From the NCBI GenBank assembly GCA_029204225.1, contig CM055101.1, forward strand, positions 59,909,328 through 59,973,327: a stretch of 64,000 bases of DNA. The letters run 5' to 3'. Source of the stretch: Diphasiastrum complanatum. Taxonomy: Eukaryota > Streptophyta > Lycopodiopsida > Lycopodiales > Lycopodiaceae. Numbering within the stretch: position 1 is the stretch's first letter; the number at the start of each line of letters is the position of its first letter. The notes below the pieces were generated by a model. That model did no database searches, had not been told where the DNA came from, and was given only the letters and a program-made list of their open reading frames with translations. The translations under genes and the position numbers were made by a program. This document shows positions 45,001 to 55,469 of the stretch, piece by piece.

Positions 45001-45285
45001 TTGTTTGGTTGCTGTAATTTTCCAGAGAGTTCAAAGTTTGAAACATGGAGGAATCATTTCATTTACATTCTATTTGGTTCTTCATGTTCTAGTTATATCT
45101 TGATGTGTAAAATTGATGTAAGAAATAGTGAAGCATCCAATTTGGACACTATTCTCTATATCAATTATGAAAGATACTTTAGAACCTTAGAAAGAAGATC
45201 TATACTTAGGATGGAGATCATTCTAAAGTTGGATCAAAGTTCTATTGTCAAAACTATGCCAAAACTAGTTGAAGAGGGAGTGTGA
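42043..45285 (+). CDS. 1080-residue Gag-CCHC-protease protein with a novel C-terminal region
   Basis: The start MATSGGFMLESNDRLTSINY is the usual copia Gag N-terminus. Gag covers residues 1-200, then a Lys/Gly-rich linker. The CCHC knuckle CFYCGIKGHFANEC is at 245-258. The protease active site WWIDSGASSHMT has its aspartate at 305, and protease strands run to about 417. From there to 1080 no integrase, RT or RNase H motif is seen. That part includes a Ser/Lys-rich stretch, hydrophobic runs near 631-648, 879-892 and 907-924, and a shared module from residue 742 on. The stop lies inside the 3' LTR and the PPT encodes part of LVEEGV. The protein may supply structural Gag and protease in cis; the role of the C-terminus is unknown. 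The hydrophobic runs could suggest a membrane part, but they are poorly kept in copy 1. Confidence 0.9.
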   Translation: MATSGGFMLESNDRLTSINYSTWKVRMESLLEMNELMEIVAGVEERPQAPQDQVRYDKRAKKALHMIKMNVTNELLKEVGKCTSSLEAWEILKKLYESKSTSRVLTLRRQIFQSLQKREESTHAFVLRVKAFNDELACIDESIKEVELVQVILNGLLDDHANLVQSFAIQKTLPSIVDLQEILVNEEYRLQSRGGGSTSTSHYEEDAMFIKGKFKGKGKGKWSKGQDQGETSSFGKKKDKSKLKCFYCGIKGHFANECLKKQRDEGSKQINFTTNDEGLGGGDSLLMCSSSPISSEGDKDSWWIDSGASSHMTSHKEFFTSLVTYDGAKKAIHMANGGECVIEGIGSIPICLSTNRKARLDGVLYIPSLSKNLLSVGQMIKKGYMVKFGGDACFITKEEILVARGNRQGRLLKLDAFVMANKKDGMEKEIGLNFPKLSFSINKIVGSYAKSNKLPYARSRSRSNMLLGDVHLCANLASLEDNDGVSMVLHGKCKHAKDKERANFINGGEGSSLEKIVANDFFDHMEKDVARCMHEGGGSSTFFCYESKKVIFPASGVTCLHKESRSNGSIKRLGEGDSHKSRRREVCEEFKVGCTLNDVILNDSEEESLSCESLPKTLSRSSCLKKESTSIILMLNVLIIFFMASNVFEVSTSYDAIIKRESYEGKSNERLVLGKIQGMDLTSLHQLKGFYDYELITHDQDGKKLVGEDYMEQIERQFLQGKGDLIGELIEVCYGLKRAGFIRFDTHLHLLYFMLDGKFGIYLLIYDGDIGDIVFTNLCGRSRSSIDEILLNLDHMFEREYFQRFRSEDIHIFDIFDDQEEDQEVGLKGLQQHKRKGGNLELVKSIKGRLFGKDVMDLFLQLIEDSSKVKGAARKCCSSLLYLFYLMFELFHVDVCKLSRYGQTSYIVLQYLIVGVVLAFLAGFADGNEAIGGSLCHSFMAKSSSVDDILWQDGDGGSFMEFYGGDISRKDKVGGDKQANGHHSHLLFGCCNFPESSKFETWRNHFIYILFGSSCSSYILMCKIDVRNSEASNLDTILYINYERYFRTLERRSILRMEIILKLDQSSIVKTMPKLVEEGV
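45271..45280 (+). other. Polypurine tract of the 40788-45934 element
   Basis: GAAGAGGGAG abuts the 3' LTR. It is also coding: GAA GAG GGA and the first base of GTG belong to the open frame. Confidence 0.9.
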
Positions 45286-45934
45286 GAGATTTCAACTAGT
45301 TTAGTCTAGTTTAGTCACATTTTGGTAAATTGTTAATAAGAGGCCAAAACTCATTTTAGACTTAGAGATAAACTTTTTGAAGTTATATTAGTTTAAACTA
45401 CATTCAATAAACACTTTTGGAAAGTGTGGGAAAGTTGGTAGTCGAGTTTGAGAGAGATTCAAATTTGAACTTTGGGTACATTGAATCTAGACCCAAAAAT
45501 AGTAGGGTTTACATTTTGGAGGGAAAGCCAAGTAGCCAAATAGGGTTTGGAAACTCTATAAAAGGATGTAACTATTGGAGAGACATATCTTCTCTCTTCT
45601 CTCTCTCATTTCATCATTATACATGGTTCTCTTTGGGTTCTACTACTCCTTGGTGCACTATCTTGGTGTTATCTTGCAATTCTATGTGTAGAATGATCAT
45701 TTATTGCTATTTTCGGTTCCACACGTGTGAAATACAGTAGGTTACTGTAATTGTACGGAAAGCAAACATATTTTATGTTTTGGTTCATGTTTGATCAATA
45801 TCTCTTAGAGTTTGCATCTCATTTTGTATGTAGATGCTGATTTTTCTACATTGGCAGGATTGTTGGTTTGTTCCTTATTGTAACTAAAGATTTGGGACTT
45901 GGATTGGATCTTGAATGATCTGAAATCCTTCACA
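45281..45934 (+). repeat. 3' LTR of the 40788-45934 element
   Basis: This 654-bp LTR is identical by eye to the 5' LTR except for one C/T difference near 45887. CACACGTGTG is at 45720-45729. Confidence 0.95.
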
Positions 45935-45939
45935 GAACT

Positions 45940-46375
45940 CATCAATTCTCTTCTAGCACTTATCACGAGCAAATCAATACATAGAATGAAGAAATCTTGA
46001 TCAACCTATGATCTACCAACAATCTAATGAATCTTGCCACTTACTAAGATTGAAACACACTCTATTGAATTCCAGCAACCTCAAAAAATAGAGATCTAAT
46101 CAAAAATATGGTTTTGACAAAATCACAAAAAATTGAATATTTCGAATTCTATATGCAATTGCCTAAAACTTGATATAGAATCTTGTAACCTCCAATGAAG
46201 CCTTCCTAATACATCAAAAATTAGCCAATTCCAGTAGCCAAGTGTGAAATTGGAATTCCTCAAGTTCATAAACCTAAATTGAGTTTTGATATACAAAAGT
46301 TCAATTCAATATATGCAACATACTTGATTTTTGAGTAGAAACTATTCTAGCATGCTCTAGAGATAGAACCCATGA
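45940..46375 (-). repeat. Inverted fragment of a related copia leader
   Basis: The minus strand of this segment aligns with the non-coding leader at about 41480-41960 of the neighbouring element, with many substitutions and small indels. It has no LTR and no coding part. It must come from an older related element that was present, in opposite orientation, where the young element inserted. Confidence 0.75.
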
Positions 46376-46945
46376 CAAATCTTCTTAAGGTGAAGGGAAA
46401 AGCATTCGTTTGGGGGCCGGAGCAACAAGAGTTTTTTTATGCTCTCAAAGCAGCCTTGGTTGCAGCACCAATACTGAAAGTCGTAGACCCAAATCCGACT
46501 TCTTTTGGTCAAAACAAATGCTAGCGAATTTGCAATAGGTGCGGTGTTAAACCAAAACGGATGACTAGTAGCGTTTGAACCCGTTCAAACTAGATATAGT
46601 GCTTATGATAAGGAACATTTTTCTATTATTCATGCCCTTAAGACTTGGTGGCATTATTTGTATGGTGCTAGCTTTGAGATCCTGACTGACCATGAAAGCC
46701 TTAGATATTTGTGTAATCAGTCTCAACTTAGGGGTCAGAAAGCTCGATGGGCTGAGCTAATGCAGAAATTTGACTTGTCTATCTTTTTGCACTATAGTGT
46801 TGATATTATGCAATCTTCTACACTATGTACAATGATTTCCTTTAAATATAAGCAAGAACTAGGTGTTCTTAACATCATTTGTTGTCTACAGGCCGTACTG
46901 AGTACTGTTTCACACATGTGTGTGGTGGACATCACTATTGGTTAA
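46376..46945 (+). pseudogene. Ty3/gypsy RT end and RNase H fragment
   Basis: LLKVKGKAFVWGPEQQEFFYALKAALVAAPIL leads into NASEFAIGAVLNQNG-stop-LVAFEPVQTRYSAYDKEHFSIIHALKTWWHYLYGASFEILTDHESLRYL and ARWAELMQKFDLSI. The catalytic aspartate region NASEFAIGAVL, the glutamate in KEHFSI and TDHESL are all visible. It is RNase H of a gypsy element different from that at 38800-40762, with stops and both ends missing. Confidence 0.88.
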
Positions 46946-47068
46946 TGATTTTGGGTTGCTCGTGCTTGATGCATGTAAAATTGTCAATCTACATCTCAAT
47001 TTTGTCTGTCTAGTTTGCACTTGTTTTATGATCAATCAATCAATCACTCTTGTGAGTCATTAACAGAC

Positions 47069-47479
47069 TCAAGTAAGGTTCAAAGTATTGTACTTTGACA
47101 GGAGGTTCAGCCACCACTTGTAGGCCATGGGACCTAGGGATAAGCTAGCTTCTAAGGCTTTCAAACGGTCTAGATTCTCTTTCAATACATGCATATTCTT
47201 CCATTTGCTAAGAAAAGTTTGAAGAATATCGGTATTTCTGTCTTTTTCTTTTTTGTTAAAGGTTGGTAGTTTCAAATCTTTAAATAAAGTGAGATTTATT
47301 CTAGTATCTCCCGTAGCAGTACGGACTACGGGAGGTACAGATAACAGAGATACACTGGGTACTAAAACTGAGTATGGAACTAAAAATGAAGCTGAAACTG
47401 GAGCGAGAGGAGTATGAGGTACTAAGTTAGCAAACAGGCTTTTAAGTTCTACAAAAGATTTGTCCTGTTTTGCTTGCAT
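47069..47479 (-). pseudogene. Retroelement Gag-like fragment
   Basis: The frame has LFKDLKLPTFNKKEKDRNTDILQTFLSKWKNMHVLKE and LKALEASLSLGPMAYKWWLNLLSKY. This resembles the start of a gypsy Gag capsid domain (xxLPxFxG ... LxxxAxxWW). The frame ends at 47069. Upstream codons are rich in Pro, Val and Ser. It may belong to an older gypsy copy on the minus strand. Confidence 0.5.
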
Positions 47480-48495
47480 GTTGTTTAAAGTCTGTTTTAG
47501 ATTAGTTACCTCTATTTTTAATTTTTGATACTGTTATTTAAAAACAAAATCATTCTTATTAAATGTCTCAAATTCCTCATCAACATCCATTGTTGCCTTT
47601 TCCTCTTGAAAATGAAGAGCTTCCTCTTCTAGCTCGTCAATGGCGTTTCCTAGGGAAATTGGATTTTCCTGGGGAGTCATCATGTCGAAGTTCAAAGAGT
47701 AGCAAAAACTTAAAACAAATCAAAAGCAAAATAAGGAGCAAAGACTTAGCTCTAAGGGAAACCCACTCATCAACGGAATCAAAAGCATATCCCTCAGCCT
47801 TCGAACGATTGAGAATCAAACTTTAAGATTTTGCTCGCGCTTGCTGGAAACCTATTAACATGGACTGATAGTTGCTAAGCTGGCATACAACATTCGAGTT
47901 TTGTCCTTTTAGAAAGATGGGTACTGGATCACCTTTAAATCTGATAAGAAAGGGATTGAGACTAAGTTGTATTGAAGCAGGGGCAATTGAGCCAGAGGCA
48001 ACTGTTCTTTGAAAGTTCTTCAAGCTGCAAAATAACAATCTGACAAAAGTAAACAGGCATCCAGGGTTAAGCACAGTAACAATCTGCAGCATAAGGTTAA
48101 GACTTGCTGACTACCACTACTATCGTGTAGCTGTACGTTGGCAGCAGAAAACGGTCGTGCCGTGCAAAGAAGAGTTATAACCAGCAGAATATAAGATGGA
48201 TGCTTCGAGTATTGCATCTGTATATTACATGTATCAGCTGGTGCCATATAGAAGTACATATTTTTAGTTAGAAAACAAAGGAAAATATGCATGCAACCTA
48301 CCTGGAAAGGCTATGGAGCACGTGTCCTAAAGCTAAAAGCAAGTTTAACTTTACGGACGCTTTTTAAATACATTTGACAGCTTGAGTTTTTCAAAAGCTT
48401 GACTTGCTAAGAACACTTTTTTGGCAACCTTGCAGCAGAGTGGAAGACTATGTATACTACTCGCAGACGCTGTGCTTAGATACATAGATGTTTCA
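47480..48495. other. Intergenic region downstream of the ARM gene
   Basis: I see no gene. The part next to 48495 should hold the 3' UTR and polyadenylation site of the minus-strand ARM gene; no unique signal is evident. Confidence 0.4.
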
Positions 48496-49411
48496 TCAGT
48501 AACGTGAACCATTGAAGCTATGAATAATGGCTAGATTTTTTTTGTGCTCACTTTGGCCAGCATCTATGGAGGGCAGACGAGCTCTATTGAAAATGCGATC
48601 CATGTTCTTTTGCAAACTTTCTTGCACCATGTGGTTAACTAGTCTCTTTTCTTCTGATACCTCCACATATTTTGACTCTAGAATGGATACTTTCTCTTGA
48701 AGCTTTGCACACATATCTGGAGCTGTCACAGACCTACCGTCCTGCTTGTTGTCTCTGAGGGTGTCTAGAATCCGCTCTGCACGCCTTTGAGAAACACTGC
48801 TGCCCAGAAGGATAAGCTCCAGCAATACTGAAACCGCGCCCATGCTGGCTAGAGCTTGCCTATAAGACCAGCTATGGTGGGCGAGTACCATCAGTACATA
48901 GACTGCACGTTCCTGACACTTTGAAGCATCTGCCCAGCTGAGCACATCAATCAAAACAGGAAGAGCATCCTTGTTTTGCATTATGGCCATTCTACCACGT
49001 TCTGTTGCAGTGAGATTTCCAATTATGGCAAGAGCTTTTTCTGAGAGAGGTGTCTCATACAAAACCTCCAACAGAAGGTCTACAGCCTTTGTATCTACGA
49101 TCGCGGAAATATTTCCAGGGCAGATAGAGAGATTGTAGAGGATTCTCAATGCGTCTTTTCTGGCCTGCAAATTAACTTGCTCCAGAATGTTAATCAGAGG
49201 AGGGATGGCTCCAAAGGTCCCTATGACAAGCTTATTTGCATCCAATGCAGAAAGGCTCAACAAAGCTGCCATTGCACTCTCTCTAAGCACATTACTTGGA
49301 GTGGTTAGAAGCTTTAGCATCTTTGTTACAGCTCCAGCACTCACAATAGCTGACTTATTTCTGTACAATTACAGAGCAGATCTTAGCGCTATGTCGAAAA
49401 GTCAAAGCTCC

Positions 49412-49456
<45 letters not shown>

Positions 49457-50324
49457 AAAGAAGAAAAGAAGAAGCATGATTGTGCATTCATTCAGTGGTA
49501 AAATGTCAGCTGAAGGACTCTAAAGACATTCAGTAAGATCAGCCAGAGAGAGAGAGAGAGCCTAACACATTTTTGCCGATTGCAAGATTGATCAGCGCCT
49601 GAAGAGCCAAGCCCTGTAAGCTGCATGAAGATGAATCTAGCATCCCAACAAGAGGGGGAATAGCACCCAGCATTGCGAGAGTCACCCTTGATTCTGCATC
49701 GCTTCCTGCAATGCGCTTGATATCCATTGCTGCCTTTCTTTGCTCATGAATCCTCTCCGAGGATAGCTGCTTCACCACCCACTCACACTCCTTCAGTGCC
49801 GTAATCCTTTCTCCCGCATCCAGCTCTTGCTTCTGTTCAGTACCTGGGAGTTCTTTTGCTTCAACTTGATCTTGTTCTATCAGTTGCCTACAAATCGCAT
49901 TGTTCAATCGAAAGTGAATCTTGCTTTCATCTGTTTGATTGTTCTCAGCAGCGTCTGTTTTCTCGTCTTGATTTAAGCGAGCACAATCAGAAGCCTCTTG
50001 CCTGCAACCAGCTTCTTCTACTATACACGGCTTATATCTCATAGAACGAGCCTCCTTTGATACAGGACCAACCTCCTGCGATGCTTTTGCTGAAAGATTT
50101 AACTCCGCCTGTTCTTTGTCTGCCAATTTCCCGATGCGCTTGATGGCATTCGTCTTCACGTCCGCCGATCGACATCTGATAGCATCAAAAAAAGAGGAAA
50201 AAGTATCAGATAACCGTCTAGAATGGCCACGATCAAAGGAAACCTTTGATGGCTTGTGACTCTTGGAACATGGCTCCGCCAGCACTGTCGCTTCTAGTGC
50301 TGCATGCGGTGGCATTGTGTGCAA
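48496..50324 (-). CDS. ARM-repeat protein, two exons, 540 residues
   Basis: Exon 1 is 50324-49567 and exon 2 is 49360-48496. Donor GTTAGG and acceptor TTGTACAG give a continuous reading IGKNV/NKSAIVSAGAV across the joint, and the total is an exact 541 codons. Residues 1-170 are low in complexity and basic-acidic, without a U-box. Armadillo repeats run from about 175 to 460, for example GAIPPLVGMLD, LQALINLAIG, AGAVTKMLKLL, GAIPPLINILE and LRILYNLS. A coiled coil at about 470-510 follows. ARM proteins of plants act as protein-binding scaffolds, often near ubiquitin ligases; the partner here is unknown. It resembles the plant family of ARM proteins related to plant U-box proteins but lacking the U-box. 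It is the only intact host gene seen in the window. Confidence 0.88.
49361..49566 (-). other. Intron of the ARM gene, 206 bp, GA/CT-rich
   Basis: Phase-2 intron. A (GA)n tract of about 20 units lies at 49415-49454 and a shorter one at 49545-49560, directly after the 5' splice site. On the transcript these are CU repeats. Confidence 0.8.
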
Positions 50325-52542
50325 ATCCTCTTAAAGCTTATGCACAAACTCAACCTCTAAAATTTCACAGTACTGCAGCGTTGCGATCCAGCTATATTTC
50401 CACCATTCCTTTGCAAACATAAAATTTGCAATCTGTTTCCTTCACAGGAAAGGCCATAGCTGCGTACCACATCATCTACACTGTGCCAAATATATACACC
50501 AGCATCCTGCCTGCTTGAGTTTGAGGTGGGCAGCAATCATGGCAGCTGCATCATCAGCAAAAATTTCATCTGAAATAGCTATTGGGTGTGCGCTTCCATC
50601 TAGAAAAACTTCATCTTTGCAGTGCCAACAATAATATAACATATAAACCAGAGCAGAGAGAGAGAACTCTACTGTGTTATGTGAGATTTGACTCTTGAGA
50701 ACTTGAGTCTTGGAAAGAGAAATTAGAATATTATCCAAAACAGACAAAGCTGGTATTTCATGTACATCTGACATATATTGTCCAATCCCAAACAAAAGAG
50801 GATTGTTCCCACAGAGCCTTACAAGTCCATGGTTTCAGTCCCATCTGGACGCAGGGTGCCACTGTTCATACTTCAAAGAAAAGAGCCCTCCCTTCTACAC
50901 TGGGCTTGTTTAACACATGAGCTGACCATTGACAAGGAACCTTGGCCACATAGGGACAACCCAGTGTTTCTTTGAGCTTAGCCCCATATCTAAATCCATA
51001 GTGTGGCAAGTAAGTGTAAAACTCTAAGGAGCCAATCTAAAGTGTTGGTTTTCAAATCTGAGCAATCAAATAGATTCAACTTGAAATGAAGCGAACATAG
51101 ACCACTTCAAGTGGGATTAAACTTAATTTTGAAAGGGGAATGTAGAGAATGTGTGTTAGTGTCTCTAGGCATTCTTGTGACCTTTATGCATTGCAAATAT
51201 GGTTGCCAATTCACTTGATCTAGTCTCAACCATCCTTGAAGTTGCTAGTAGGGGGAGAATGGTGGAAAGGGTCATTTGAAAAGAAGAGTCCGTCTTAGAC
51301 CTAATTTTACAAATGACTTTAAGTGAGAAGCAACTTTTGAGATGACCATTACCACTAGTAAAAGCCAGTAAAAAGACCATGGATGAGGTGTAAGTTCTTA
51401 CATAAAGTTGACGAGAAAGACCATTCTCCTATAAAAGGGTTGAGCAAACATAAAATTTTCATATCTAAATTGATGCATTCTAAAAAAAATTTCAAGCAAA
51501 ATAGAGTGATTTACTGAATTAATAAAAAAATTACTAGTCGTAAGAACCTTAATGGGTTGTACAAGTCATGAACTTTTGCAATCTATTGTGTTGATATATT
51601 ATAAAGACAAGACTTTTTGAGCTAGGAGGGGACTATTATTACCATGACATAAACCTATATTACTTAAGAATACGTCTTAAAGTTTTTGTAGCTTCATAAG
51701 GACTCATGAGCATGCAAGTGGAATTGGAATGATCCTTCATTTTGAAATGCCTTGTAAGTCAAGTCAAGTCAATTTATGACTTTCTTTTGAGCTCCTAAGA
51801 GCTTGTGAAGAGAAAAATAAGACAAAGTTCTAGTTTGCAAAGGAAGAGGGATGGAGGCCACCCTCTAAGATGATGAAGCCAATATGACCACACTTTTTGG
51901 CCACATTTTGCCTAGGAAGGAGTAAGTACATCTATAGAAGTTTTGACAAAGATAAATCAAAACTTCATTTTTACTAATTAGAGATTCCACACGTGAATGC
52001 AAAGCATATTAGCATATCAATGACAATATACTCTAGCATCTTCCATGCAATTTTAAAGATCATAATGATGGGAACTATGAATCGTCAATTTTGTAATTGC
52101 ACCGTTGTAGCACAATTTATTATTTGGTCAAGCAACAACACCATATTGTTGGATTCTAAACAAATATACATTGTAAAGCCACATCCTGGCAAGGGGGAGA
52201 CCCCTTCCCATTAAGCCATTTCCAATCAATTCTAGGTAGATAATTATCTTGTCATAACAAAGTTGATTTTATGTCTTTCAACAAAAGAGTTGATCCATCG
52301 AATGAAGATTGGCATCTCCAGAAGGAAGACCTTAAAGGTTGTAATTTTGGCTAAGCTAATAGAATTTAAGGTTGCTATGTTACATATCATATCTAGCTCA
52401 TATATACTAGCCAAACAATTTGAGGTGGTTCTTGGTGTTGCATATAAAACCTTGCACATAAACCAATAGTGGGGGGTTGTCGCTGAGCAACATGACATGC
52501 AAGTATATGTGATTTATAAATTTGATCTCAAGTAGACCTAAG
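50325..52542. other. Upstream region of the ARM gene and unassigned sequence
   Basis: The 5' UTR and promoter of the minus-strand ARM gene should lie in the first part. An AT-rich TATA-like stretch (minus strand TTTATATG) lies near 50644. Beyond 50900 I see no gene or element. Confidence 0.35.
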
Positions 52543-53086
52543 TGTTAGAACCTTTGGAATGAGTCCAAATTATGCTTAGATACAAGAGAGAAAAAATAGG
52601 AGCTATTTTTGGTAATTTTTGCATTGTTGAGGGATCTCCAAGATTCCAACCCTAACTTGGTAGGGATGAAAGATCCATCAAAATTAGCATTAGGGATAGG
52701 TTTAGGGCTACTCATACCTGCCCAAAACCGTGATGGATCATGTATATATAGGTGATGATATCTCACCAAAATCAATCAAGCAATTTCATGATTTTTCTCT
52801 CATAATGGTGCAATTGCTCTCTATGTTCATAATTGTTTGAGTACTTGTGATTACTAATGATTATAGGATTGAATGTAGGTCTGGTGTACAATACTCAGAC
52901 TGTGGGAGGCCGTACTTTCACGCGTGTGAAGCCTTCTTCAAGGAGCTGGGCCATTTAGTGAGGTTCAAGCATAGATTTTTGACGGATTTTGATGGTTCAA
53001 CTTGTGCTAATCTTATGAAATCATAATCTATCGTTTCCCTCATCATTTCAAGTGTTTTAGGATCCTTATTTGCTGTAATTTTTACA
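52543..53086 (+). repeat. Orphan copia 5' LTR
   Basis: The candidate LTR starts TGTTAGAACC and ends TTTTTACA, directly before a primer binding site. A TATA box TATATATAG lies at 52743-52751. A variant of the LTR palindrome (CACGCGTGTG) is near 52920. There is no second copy in the window, so the left border is inferred. Confidence 0.55.
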
Positions 53087-53098
53087 TGGTATTAGAGC
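53087..53098 (+). other. Variant initiator tRNA-Met primer binding site
   Basis: TGGTATTAGAGC differs by one base from the TGGTATCAGAGC used by the other elements. It abuts the CA end of the LTR. Confidence 0.7.
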
Positions 53099-53959
53099 CT
53101 AAAGGCTGAAATGAGCTAAATCCTTGGTTTTCATTCAATTTGATCACAATTTTTGATCTAAATCTTGTGTAGATTGGATCTTAGCATCTAGTATTGATTC
53201 TAGAACTCAAAGTGAGTCAAATAAATTGGAGATTGGTGTTGTGTGACTTCATTTGCAGGTATTTATGTGTCTAAAACCAGAGGCAAAGTTGAATTCAATT
53301 CACATTACCAAGATAGCAAGTTTTGCTTGCTCCAAGCATTGATTTACAAATTTGATCCATCTGACACTCACTAGTGTGCTTTCAATTTCTCTAGTCATTC
53401 TAGACATTGCACACATCTTAGTTGACAATGTTGATGTTTTTTTTCTTGTGTACGCATCTTCATATTTATCAAAATTGATCTGAATTTACCAGATACAAGA
53501 TGATTTGATTTTAGATAGTCTTTAATGGTGGCCCATGATCAACATTTATTATCACTAAAGGATCTAATCAAAGAAACAAGCTAAAAGTGATGTTTTGTGT
53601 AGAAACTAGGATCGTACATCATAACAAAAGCATATCATGCTACAAATTCTCACGCTATCATTCAACTGCACGAAACTATAACTCAAGAGCTTCACATTAC
53701 TTACTAAAAAAGCACACATAGAGAACTTAAAGAAAGAGACATATATACATGACTATTTTTAGGGGGTACCGCTGCATGTGGTAAGACGTGCATGGTAAGA
53801 TGGTCCCCATTACGAGACGTTTGTCCCACCTATCGATTTATGTGCCATAAGCGTGGCACTCATACTTGATGCATGAACAAATAAACAAAAAAGAAACTGC
53901 TAAAAATGGAAATATGTGTCTAGTAGCTAAATAAACAAGGCTAATATCTAGCACTCTCC

Positions 53960-55290
53960 ACCCTAGTTTATTTTACATATAGATAGTTTTTTTTCTAAAA
54001 ATATTAAATTTAAAAACGTTAAAAGCTTTAGTAAGTATATGGTTGGTGTTCAATCTTGCAATGCACTACATCAATCTCACTAGATAACAACTTTTCTTTA
54101 ATGAGATGATATTATATTTCTGTATGCTTAGTGCGTGCATGAAATACAAGATTTTTAGCTAGCTGAATGGCACTTTGGCTATCACACCTGATCATTGTAG
54201 GCCAGGATGCCATATCATTCATCATCCTTCTTAGCGAGATTTCTTCCAGTGTAGCTAAGCATAGAGCTTTGTATTTGACTTATGTCGTAGAATGATCAAT
54301 TGTTCCCTATTTCTTGCTGGACCAAGAAAACACGCCATGATCAAAATAAAAAATGTAGTCGGTGGTGGATCTTTTGTCATCTATACAACTTGCCCAATTC
54401 AAGTCGTCGCCCTACAAAACTATTTAAGCATGTTGTCTCTCATACAACAATCCATGGGCGGGTGTTCCCTTAATGTAGTGCAGAATTCCCTATATGATTT
54501 TCCAATGTGTCTTTCTAGGTGTAGCCATGAATTGACTTACCAAGCTTACAATGTAACCTATATCAAGATGAGTAGTTTTAATGTAGATTAAAGAACCAAC
54601 TAATTGACAAAACATCAACTAGTCTACTCTCATCTTGATATGATAGCTTCTTACCAATCTCCATAGGCGTAGAAATTGGCATATTGTTGTGAAGTGCCTT
54701 AGAATCTCATTCATGTACTTTGTCTGCATAAGTGTGATACCATCATGTCTTTGCCAAATTTCCAATCCTAAACAGTAGTGCATAACTCGATGATCAATCA
54801 TATCAAAACTAGAAGATAAACCCATCTTGATTGCACTAATCAAATTCTCATCATTTCCTGTGGTCATGAGATCGTTTGCATACACCATGTTTAGTGTGAT
54901 GCTAGAATCACACAAGAAGTAGTAAAGATTGAAATTTGAAGAAGTGTTTATCAAACCTCGTAATCGTCGATGTACCTGTACCAAAGCACGAGGTGTTTGG
55001 TTTAGTCCATACAACGCCTTCTTTAATTTTCATACTTTCTCTTCCATGCCCTATATTTCAAAACCACTTAATTGCCACATATACACTTTTTCCTCAAATT
55101 TACCATTCAAAAAAGCAGACTACACGTACATCTGATGTAGATTCCACCCAAATAATGCCGCCAATGCAATAATCATACAAAATGTATATTCCATTTGGCT
55201 ATAGGAGCAAATGTCTCTTAATAGTCAATTCCTTTACTCTATGCATAGCCTTTTACTATAAGTTTTGCCTTGTGTTTTGCGACACTGATG
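53960..55290 (-). pseudogene. Ty1/copia RT and RNase H, strongly decayed
   Basis: On the minus strand RT motifs occur in shifting frames: LHQMYV-stop-SAFLNG, KKALYGLNQTPRA, NMVYANDLMTTGNDENLI (the catalytic YVDD has become YAND) and FDMIDHRVMHYCLGLEI. RNase H relics extend to about 53960. The open part is 54619-55014. Upstream on the minus strand lie a PBS and an LTR (55458-56100), but most of the Gag to integrase region is gone. Confidence 0.8.
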
Positions 55291-55457
55291 TGCAAGATCC
55301 ACTGGATTGTAGCAACAATATCATTTTTTGCGGCTTATCAAATCCTATGGAAATGCATTTCAAGGTCTTTGCTTGCATCTTGGCTCCAGAGAGATGCAAC
55401 TACACTATCTAGATCTTTTTTCATCACTCTTGATGTATGCATGGATATCTTAGGTAG

Positions 55458-55469
55458 GCTCTGATACCA
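55458..55469 (-). other. Primer binding site, initiator tRNA-Met
   Basis: TGGTATCAGAGC on the minus strand abuts the LTR that starts at 55470. Confidence 0.92.

Larger units (their letters stand above)
40788..45934 (+). mobile_element. Very young copia element encoding Gag-protease-unknown (copy 2)
   Basis: Two 654-bp LTRs (40788-41441 and 45281-45934) differ by eye at a single position. The target duplication GAACT is at 40783-40787 and 45935-45939. The PBS for initiator tRNA-Met is at 41442 and the PPT GAAGAGGGAG at 45271. Between them lie a leader of about 590 bp and one uninterrupted frame of 1080 codons. The frame has Gag, CCHC and protease but no integrase, RT or RNase H. In their place is a 660-residue region I cannot assign. 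The element is thus non-autonomous for reverse transcription, yet structurally intact and recently mobilised. Copies 1 and 3 in this window show it is a family. Confidence 0.95.

Noticed and set aside
50472..50795. 107-codon frame upstream of the ARM gene
   Set aside because: It lacks any motif, and its composition and position suit a 5' UTR or promoter better. There is no support for a separate gene.
53540..53960. 3' LTR partner for the minus-strand LTR at 55470-56100
   Set aside because: A PPT-like GGGTGGAGAG precedes a TG on the minus strand near 53950, but the sequence beyond does not resemble 55470-56100.
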